DNA from: JBNFVY01 sp049943335
Lineage (GTDB): Bacteria; Pseudomonadota; Alphaproteobacteria; Rhodobacterales; Rhodobacteraceae
DNA length: 64,000 nucleotides
Direction of reading: 5' to 3'
Assembly: GCF_049943335.1 (NCBI RefSeq)
Contig: NZ_JBNFVY010000005.1
Span: forward strand, 86,489-150,488
How positions within the stretch are numbered: the first letter of the stretch is position 1; each line of letters begins with the position of its first letter. The notes below the pieces were generated by a model that was not told the origin of the DNA, made no database searches, and saw only the letters and a list, made by a program, of their open reading frames with translations. This document shows, one piece after another, positions 59,522 to 64,000 of the stretch. The translations under genes were made by a program, and so were the position numbers.

Positions 59522-60453
59522 TGCCATCTGACGCCAGCACCGATACCGCGCACCCGGCCACGCCGGCGTTGCAAAAGGTTGCGATTGTCACCGGGCCGGC
59601 GGGCGCGGGCCGATCGACGGCCATCAATTCGTTGGAAGATTTCGGGTTCGAAGTCATCGACAATTTGCCGCTGTCCTTGATGCCACGCCTTCTGGACGGC
59701 CCCCCCCATAGTCGTCCGCTTGCGCTTGGCCTGGATACACGCAACCGCGACTTTTCGGCGAACGCGTTGATAGAGCTTTGTGATGCACTGTCGCGGGACG
59801 AGCGCATCGAATTCGAACTGCTATATATCGATTGTGATCCTCAAACGCTGCTCAGACGGTATTCCGAAACACGCCGCCGACATCCTTTGGCCCCCGCAGA
59901 AAGCCCGCTTGAGGGGATCGAGCGCGAAATGGATTTGCTCGGGCCGGTCAGAAACCGCGCCGACGTTCTGATCGACACAAGCGAGCTGACGCCGCATGCG
60001 TTGCGCGCTGAATTGGGCGCCTGGTTCGCGCAAACACCGGGCGCACGGTTGGCCGTGTCCGTCCAGAGTTTTTCCTACAAGCGCGGCATGCCACGCGGCA
60101 TGGACATGGTGTTTGATTGCCGTTTCTTGCGAAACCCCTATTGGGAGGCGACCCTGAGCAAGCTGGACGGTCGCGATGATCGCGTCGCCGCCTATGTCGC
60201 ACAGGATCCGCGGTTTGAGCCATTCTTTGGAAAGGTCCATGATCTGTGCGCCATGTTGATCCCGGCCTATGTCGATGAAGGCAAATCGCACCTGACCATC
60301 GGTCTTGGGTGTACCGGGGGGCAACACAGGTCGGTGACTATGGCGGAAAAACTGGGCAAAATGCTTGCAGAGCAAGAATGGCAAGTGTCTATAAGGCATA
60401 GGGAACTGGAACGGGATAAGGCCAATCGGCCGATCCAAACGGCGGGGAAATAA
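59521..60453 (+). CDS. rapZ: RNase adapter protein RapZ
   Basis: A 310-residue RapZ (YvcJ/YhbJ) protein. The N-terminal P-loop domain is VTGPAGAGRSTAINSLEDFG; the usual P-loop Lys is Arg (about 31). EVIDNLPLSLMPRLL and the C-terminal SFSYKRGMPRGMDMVFDCR, DLCAMLIPAYVDEGKSHLTI and GCTGGQHRSVTM follow. In enterobacteria RapZ senses glucosamine 6-phosphate and directs RNase E to GlmZ; in alphaproteobacteria the target is not established. It lies inside the hprK-EIIA-HPr run, linking it to PTS regulation. EIIA starts 2 bp after its stop. Confidence 0.93.
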   Translation: MPSDASTDTAHPATPALQKVAIVTGPAGAGRSTAINSLEDFGFEVIDNLPLSLMPRLLDGPPHSRPLALGLDTRNRDFSANALIELCDALSRDERIEFELLYIDCDPQTLLRRYSETRRRHPLAPAESPLEGIEREMDLLGPVRNRADVLIDTSELTPHALRAELGAWFAQTPGARLAVSVQSFSYKRGMPRGMDMVFDCRFLRNPYWEATLSKLDGRDDRVAAYVAQDPRFEPFFGKVHDLCAMLIPAYVDEGKSHLTIGLGCTGGQHRSVTMAEKLGKMLAEQEWQVSIRHRELERDKANRPIQTAGK

Positions 60454-60455
60454 TC

Positions 60456-60848
60456 GTGATCGGGATCGTCATCGTTGCGCATGGCGGGTTAGCCCACGAG
60501 TATTTGGCAGCGGTCGAACATGTTGTCGGCCGCCAGGAAGGTATCCGCGCAATTTCTATTGCCGCGGACCATGACCGGGCGAACAAGCAGTCGGAAATCT
60601 GTGATGCGGCTGATGCGGTCGACAAGGGCGACGGGGTTGTGATGGTGACGGATATGTTTGGCGGATCTCCATCGAACCTGTCGTTGCGGGCCTGCCACCA
60701 CGCCGACCGAAAGATCATTTACGGCGCGAACCTGCCCATGTTGATCAAGCTGGCCAAATCGCGTCATCTGTCTGTGCCGGATGCGGTCAATTCGTCATTG
60801 GCCGCGGGCCGAAAGTACATCGACAGTTTCGATGTGTCCGAACAGTAG
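60456..60848 (+). CDS. PTS EIIA component, mannose/sorbose (EIIA-Man) family
   Basis: A 130-residue phosphocarrier with the EIIA-Man fold. The active His is in IVIVAHGGLAHEYL (His 9), and VMVTDMFGGSPSNLSL is the phosphate-binding loop. No EIIB/C/D permease genes follow, so it acts as a regulatory phospho-acceptor of an incomplete PTS rather than in sugar uptake. The start is GTG at 60456. HPr follows 9 bp later. Confidence 0.93.
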   Translation: MIGIVIVAHGGLAHEYLAAVEHVVGRQEGIRAISIAADHDRANKQSEICDAADAVDKGDGVVMVTDMFGGSPSNLSLRACHHADRKIIYGANLPMLIKLAKSRHLSVPDAVNSSLAAGRKYIDSFDVSEQ

Positions 60849-60857
60849 GTGGACAAT

Positions 60858-61136
60858 ATGGCCGGATCGGTGACCCGCACGCACAAGATCATCAATGAAA
60901 AAGGGCTCCATGCGCGTGCCTCGGCCAAACTGGTCGAAGTGGTCGAAGGCCATGACGCAAGCGCCGAAGTCAGCAAAGACGGGCTGAGCGCATCCGGCGA
61001 CAGCATCATGGGACTTTTGATGTTGGCAGGGTCCAAAGGAACCTCTATTGAGGTGACCACTTCCGGCCCGCAAGCGAACGAGCTGGCTGACGCGATTGAA
61101 GCCTTGATCGCCGACAAGTTCGGGGAAGACTTCTGA
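60858..61136 (+). CDS. ptsH: Phosphocarrier protein HPr
   Basis: A 92-residue HPr. The active-site His 18 is in INEKGLHARASAKLVEV, and the HprK-target serine is Ser 49 in ASGDSIMGLLMLAGSKG, so both PTS and kinase phosphorylation sites are intact. The ATG at 60858 follows AGGTGG and is preferred over GTG at 60849. Enzyme I is not in the window. Together with hprK and EIIA it forms the nitrogen/carbon regulatory PTS of alphaproteobacteria. Confidence 0.95.
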   Translation: MAGSVTRTHKIINEKGLHARASAKLVEVVEGHDASAEVSKDGLSASGDSIMGLLMLAGSKGTSIEVTTSGPQANELADAIEALIADKFGEDF

Positions 61137-61182
61137 GCATGCGATGCAAGAACATGTGACAGAAAGAGCCGGCCCCTAAGCA

Positions 61183-62040
61183 ATGACTGACCACCAGCAA
61201 GATCAAGTGGCGCCCGAGCAGGGCTATGTGCCCTACGACAAGAAGCGCTTGTCCTATGCGAATACGTTCGAAAACCCGTTCAAGGCCAACACCATTCGCG
61301 TGATGGAATGGTTCACGGGAAAGATCACGCTGCTGCGCCTGATCCGCCAATTCGAAAAGACGGGCGTGCCGACGGGTCAGCTTTTTTGGGCGCGCGCGCT
61401 TGGGTTGATGGGGATACGGCTGGACACGCCGCCCGAACAGATTGCGCAGATCCCCGCGACAGGCCCGACCATCATCGTCGCCAACCATCCCCATGGCCTG
61501 GTCGACGGCATGGTGTTGGCCGAATTGGTCGGCCGCGTAAGAACGGATTACAAAATCCTGGCGCGGTCGCTGCTGACCGGTGTCGAAGAGATTTCAAATT
61601 TCCTTCTGCCTGTGCCGTTTCCCCACGAAGAGGGCGCCCTGCAAAAGAGCCTTGATATGCGCAAAGCGGCCATGGCGCGCTTGAAAAGTGGCGGTGTCAT
61701 CATCTTGTTCCCCTCCGGTGTCGTCGCTTCGTCCGACACAATGTTCGGTCCCGCGATCGAGCGCGAATGGAACCCGTTCACGGCCAAGATGATCCTGCGG
61801 TCCGGTGCAACCGTTGTTCCGGTCCGGTTCCGGGGGGAAAATTCGCGGCTCTATCAGATGGCCAACCAGGTGTCCGCGACCCTGAGACAGGGTTTGCTGA
61901 TCCACGAAGTCGTCCATTCACTGAACAAGCCGCAGGCGCCGGTGATCGGCAAGCCGCTGGGCCCGCGCGAGCTTGCCGAATGGAAAGCCAACCCGCGCGG
62001 GCTGGTGGCCCATTTGCGCGAAATGACCTTGGCGCTCTAG
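61183..62040 (+). CDS. Lysophospholipid acyltransferase family protein (PlsC-like)
   Basis: A 285-residue acyltransferase. The catalytic H-x4-D motif is IVANHPHGLVDGMVLAE (about 104-120), and IILFPSGVVASSDTMFG is the downstream EGTR-like block, here with PSG instead of EG. A hydrophobic stretch near 60-80 may attach it to the membrane. It likely transfers an acyl chain to a lysophospholipid or lyso-lipid; ornithine-lipid synthesis is possible. It follows ptsH by 46 bp in the same direction, an uncommon partner for the PTS genes. Its 3' end overlaps the convergent dehydrogenase gene by 4 bp. Confidence 0.82.
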   Translation: MTDHQQDQVAPEQGYVPYDKKRLSYANTFENPFKANTIRVMEWFTGKITLLRLIRQFEKTGVPTGQLFWARALGLMGIRLDTPPEQIAQIPATGPTIIVANHPHGLVDGMVLAELVGRVRTDYKILARSLLTGVEEISNFLLPVPFPHEEGALQKSLDMRKAAMARLKSGGVIILFPSGVVASSDTMFGPAIEREWNPFTAKMILRSGATVVPVRFRGENSRLYQMANQVSATLRQGLLIHEVVHSLNKPQAPVIGKPLGPRELAEWKANPRGLVAHLREMTLAL

Positions 62041-62918
62041 CGCGTCGGCACCGGCACGTCGCCGCGATAATCGTAAAACCCGCGCTGCGTTTTGAGCCCC
62101 AACCATCCGGCTTCGACATACTTGGTCAGCAAAGGGCAGGGGCGGTATTTGGTGTCGGCCAAACCGTCATGCAGAACGTTCATGATCGCCAGACACGTGT
62201 CCAGACCAATGAAATCGGCCAGTTCCAGCGGCCCCATCGGATGGTTGGCCCCCAGTTTCATGGATTCGTCGATCGAGCGGACGTTGCCCACCCCTTCATA
62301 GAGCGTGTAGACCGCTTCGTTGATCATCGGCATCAGGATGCGGTTGACGATGAAAGCGGGAAAATCTTCGGCGCTGGCGGCGGTTTTCCCCAGCTTTTCG
62401 ACCACGGCCAGCAGTGATTGGTAGGTTTCCGCATCCGTGGCAATCCCGCGGATCAGTTCGACAAGCTGCATGACCGGCACCGGGTTCATGAAGTGGAACC
62501 CCATGAATTTTTCCGGGCGATCCGTGCGGCTGGCCAAACGGGTGATCGAAATAGACGAGGTGTTCGATGTCAGGATCGTATGGGGTTTCAGATGCGGAAT
62601 CAGGTCTTCGAAGATGGCATTCTTGACCGTTTCGCGTTCGGTGGCGGCCTCGATAATCAGATCATGCGATCCCAGATCGGTGAGCTTCAACGTTGTGACG
62701 ATCCGTGACATCGCCGCCTTCATTTCGGCTTCGGTGATCTTGTCGCGGGATACCTGGCGCGACAGGTTTTTTTCAATCGTCGTGATCGCGTCGTTCAATG
62801 CCTCTTCGCTGATGTCGGTTATCGTGACGTCATATCCGGCCAAAGCAAAGACATGCGCAATGCCATTTCCCATTTGACCGGCTCCGACGACACCGACGGA
62901 CTGGATGTCAACACTCAT
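62037..62918 (-). CDS. 3-hydroxybutyryl-CoA dehydrogenase
   Basis: A 293-residue NAD(P)-dependent enzyme with the Rossmann motif VGVVGAGQMGNGIAHVFALA. The catalytic His lies in the FMGFHFMNPVPVMQLVELI block, and a C-terminal 3HCDH domain contains GANHPMGPLELADFIGLD. It oxidises (S)-3-hydroxybutyryl-CoA to acetoacetyl-CoA or works in reverse for butyrate and PHB metabolism. The ATG at 62918 (MSVDIQSVGVVG) is chosen over the longer frame from 63005. In related genomes it lies near etfBA, consistent with the partial gene at the window end. Confidence 0.95.
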   Translation of the reverse strand: MSVDIQSVGVVGAGQMGNGIAHVFALAGYDVTITDISEEALNDAITTIEKNLSRQVSRDKITEAEMKAAMSRIVTTLKLTDLGSHDLIIEAATERETVKNAIFEDLIPHLKPHTILTSNTSSISITRLASRTDRPEKFMGFHFMNPVPVMQLVELIRGIATDAETYQSLLAVVEKLGKTAASAEDFPAFIVNRILMPMINEAVYTLYEGVGNVRSIDESMKLGANHPMGPLELADFIGLDTCLAIMNVLHDGLADTKYRPCPLLTKYVEAGWLGLKTQRGFYDYRGDVPVPTR

Positions 62919-63072
62919 GGTTACCCCCGCGAAATGACTGCACTTTCGACCATATGCGCCCCAACAAAGCCTGCGCAAGGGTTCGAGAAGGTTCAAATTC
63001 GACATTTAGCGAAATGGAAACGTGTTTCTGCGAATCTCGATGCGGGTGAAATTGAAATGAGTGGGTGGAAAC

Positions 63073-63900
63073 ATGGCCTATGAGAACTTGGGTGAAGGTG
63101 CCCTGAACTACTTTCCATGTCGTTACGGCAATTCCAAACTTCTGTTCCGGGGCCCGCGCAAAGCACTGGATGGTGCCTATGTCGCGATGATTGGGGGGAC
63201 CGAAACCTACGGCAAGTTTGTCGAGCAGCCGTTTCCGGCGCTGGTGGAACGGGATCTGGACATGTCGGTGGCCAATCTTGGATGTGTCAACGCAGGCCCG
63301 GATGTTTTCATCAACGATCAAACGGTGATGGATATCTGCAATCGCGCGCGTGCGACGGTGATCCAGGTTTCCGGTGCGCACAACATGTCCAACCGGTTTT
63401 ATGCCGTACATCCGCGCCGCAACGACCGGTTTCTGCGCGCGTCGACCTTGCTCAAGACCATTTACCGCGAGGTCGATTTTACCGATTTCAACTTCACGCG
63501 CCATCTGCTGGGCACGCTTGAGGAGGTGTCGCCCGAGAAATTCGCGATGGTGCGACAGGAACTGAAAGATGCCTGGGTCGCCCGGATGAAGACGATGCTG
63601 ACCAAGATCGGATCAAAAGTGGTGCTGGTGTGGATGTCGCGCCATTCGCCGGATGACATGCGCCAGACGGCCTGTCTTGGCGGCGATCCTCTCTTTGTCG
63701 ACCGCAACATGCTGGATCAAATTCGTCCCATGGTCAAAGACATCATCGAAGTTACCGCAACCGAAGACGAGGTCGATGCAGGCTACGACAGGATGGTGTT
63801 TCCCGAGATGGACGCGCCAACCGCCCGCGAAATGCTGGGCCCGGTCATTCACGGTCGCGTTGCCAACGAACTGGTAGAACGCCTCAGACCGTTGGTGTGA
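63073..63900 (+). CDS. DUF6473 family protein
   Basis: A 275-residue protein of the Rhodobacterales-type DUF6473 family. It starts MAYENLGEGALNYFPCRYGN, followed by AMIGGTETYGKFVEQPFPAL, ANLGCVNAGPDVFINDQTV, SGAHNMSNRFYAVHPRRNDR and FTRHLLGTLEEVSPEKF. The GGTETYG, NLGC-NAG and GAHNMSNR blocks give an SGNH-hydrolase-like pattern (Ser/Thr, Gly, Asn), suggesting an esterase or polysaccharide-tailoring enzyme, but the function is unproven. The ATG at 63073 is preferred over GTG at 63061, with GGTGGA upstream. A strong terminator follows. Confidence 0.85.
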   Translation: MAYENLGEGALNYFPCRYGNSKLLFRGPRKALDGAYVAMIGGTETYGKFVEQPFPALVERDLDMSVANLGCVNAGPDVFINDQTVMDICNRARATVIQVSGAHNMSNRFYAVHPRRNDRFLRASTLLKTIYREVDFTDFNFTRHLLGTLEEVSPEKFAMVRQELKDAWVARMKTMLTKIGSKVVLVWMSRHSPDDMRQTACLGGDPLFVDRNMLDQIRPMVKDIIEVTATEDEVDAGYDRMVFPEMDAPTAREMLGPVIHGRVANELVERLRPLV

Positions 63901-63919
63901 TTCTTACACGGCCTACGCA

Positions 63920-63949
63920 AAAAGGCCCGCCTTTTTGGCGGGCCTTTTC
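63920..63949 (+). terminator. Rho-independent terminator after the DUF6473 gene
   Basis: A 12-bp stem AAAAGGCCCGCC / GGCGGGCCTTTT with a TTTTT loop (63920-63931 / 63937-63948), 20 bp after the stop. The A/T ends make it usable in both directions, so it may also serve the minus-strand gene that ends at 63971. Confidence 0.9.
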
Positions 63950-63970
63950 GGGTTTTGCTTTGGCGGCGGG

Positions 63971-64000
63971 TCAGAGTTTTTCGGTCAGCTCTGGCACCGC
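63971..64000 (-). CDS. etfA: 3' end of a minus-strand gene, probably electron transfer flavoprotein alpha (etfA)
   Basis: Only nine codons and the stop are inside the window; the minus strand reads AVPELTEKL then TGA. EtfA proteins typically end with a block of the form ADLF-x-x-VPELT, and etfBA commonly lies beside 3-hydroxybutyryl-CoA dehydrogenase in this group, so EtfA is the best guess. The assignment rests on nine residues and context. Confidence 0.5.
   Translation of the reverse strand, partial: AVPELTEKL

Noticed and set aside
1..64000. Prophage, insertion sequence, genomic island or tRNA/rRNA genes
   Set aside because: No integrase, transposase, terminal inverted repeats, cloverleaf or rRNA sequence was recognised; gene content and composition look like core chromosome throughout.

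Overview
This is a GC-rich chromosomal window from an alphaproteobacterium, most likely of the Rhodobacterales (Roseobacter/Rhodobacter group). The basis is gene content and order: a methylsuccinyl-CoA dehydrogenase (ethylmalonyl-CoA pathway); a pckA / chvI-chvG-hprK-rapZ-EIIA-HPr block; an rpoZ-rsh-DUF2062-pdxJ-acpS-lepB-rnc-era cluster; and families largely confined to that order (DUF6473, DUF6732, DUF1491, short HprK). No rRNA, tRNA, prophage, insertion sequence or CRISPR array was seen. Almost everything is core chromosome.

Layout: 1-2.4 kb, a minus-strand run of acetyltransferase, glycerophosphodiester phosphodiesterase and RidA. 2.4-5.5 kb, a type I secretion ABC/HlyD pair. 5.6-7.0 kb, mlaA-mlaC. 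7-9.1 kb, a class A PBP. 9.4-11.2 kb, glnK-amtB with a clear terminator. 11.2-15.5 kb, a persulfide-dioxygenase-like gene behind a SqrR-type operator, tag, an aminotransferase, sseA and smpB. 15.7-19.8 kb, a BrnA-like protein, a decayed WYL regulator, dapA and slt. 19.9-25 kb, a frameshifted EamA transporter and mnmD, divergent from an FAD oxidase / small membrane protein / ThDP enzyme / thioesterase run. 25-35.6 kb, MOSC, a lipoprotein, GNAT, smc, mltB-type transglycosylase, a degenerate receiver domain, an Ecm4-type GST, two small proteins and a PatB-type lyase. 35.7-39.2 kb, def, a def-like pseudoenzyme, fmt, a membrane protein, a TRIC-family protein and rnhA. 39.3-51 kb, ispH, a NYN protein, folK, then the rpoZ-to-recO housekeeping cluster. 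51-56.3 kb, an SDR, mcd, a TauE-type exporter and pckA. 56.6-62 kb, the ChvGI / incomplete-PTS operon ending in an acyltransferase. 62-64 kb, 3-hydroxybutyryl-CoA dehydrogenase, DUF6473 and the probable last codons of etfA.

The genes tie together envelope upkeep (Mla, PBP, Slt, MltB, T1SS), nitrogen sensing (PII/Amt), carbon and envelope stress control (ChvGI, HprK/HPr/EIIA, RapZ, PckA), the stringent response (Rsh beside rpoZ) and N-terminal Met processing (def/fmt).

No large novel system is evident. The most interesting signals are: a SqrR-like operator (ATTC-N8-GAAT) at a persulfide dioxygenase gene; a deformylase paralogue that has lost its metal Cys and catalytic Glu; a receiver domain without its Asp and Lys; two frameshifted genes; and an unusual recurrence of unrelated short tandem repeats (11-36 bp units) in at least nine intergenic gaps.
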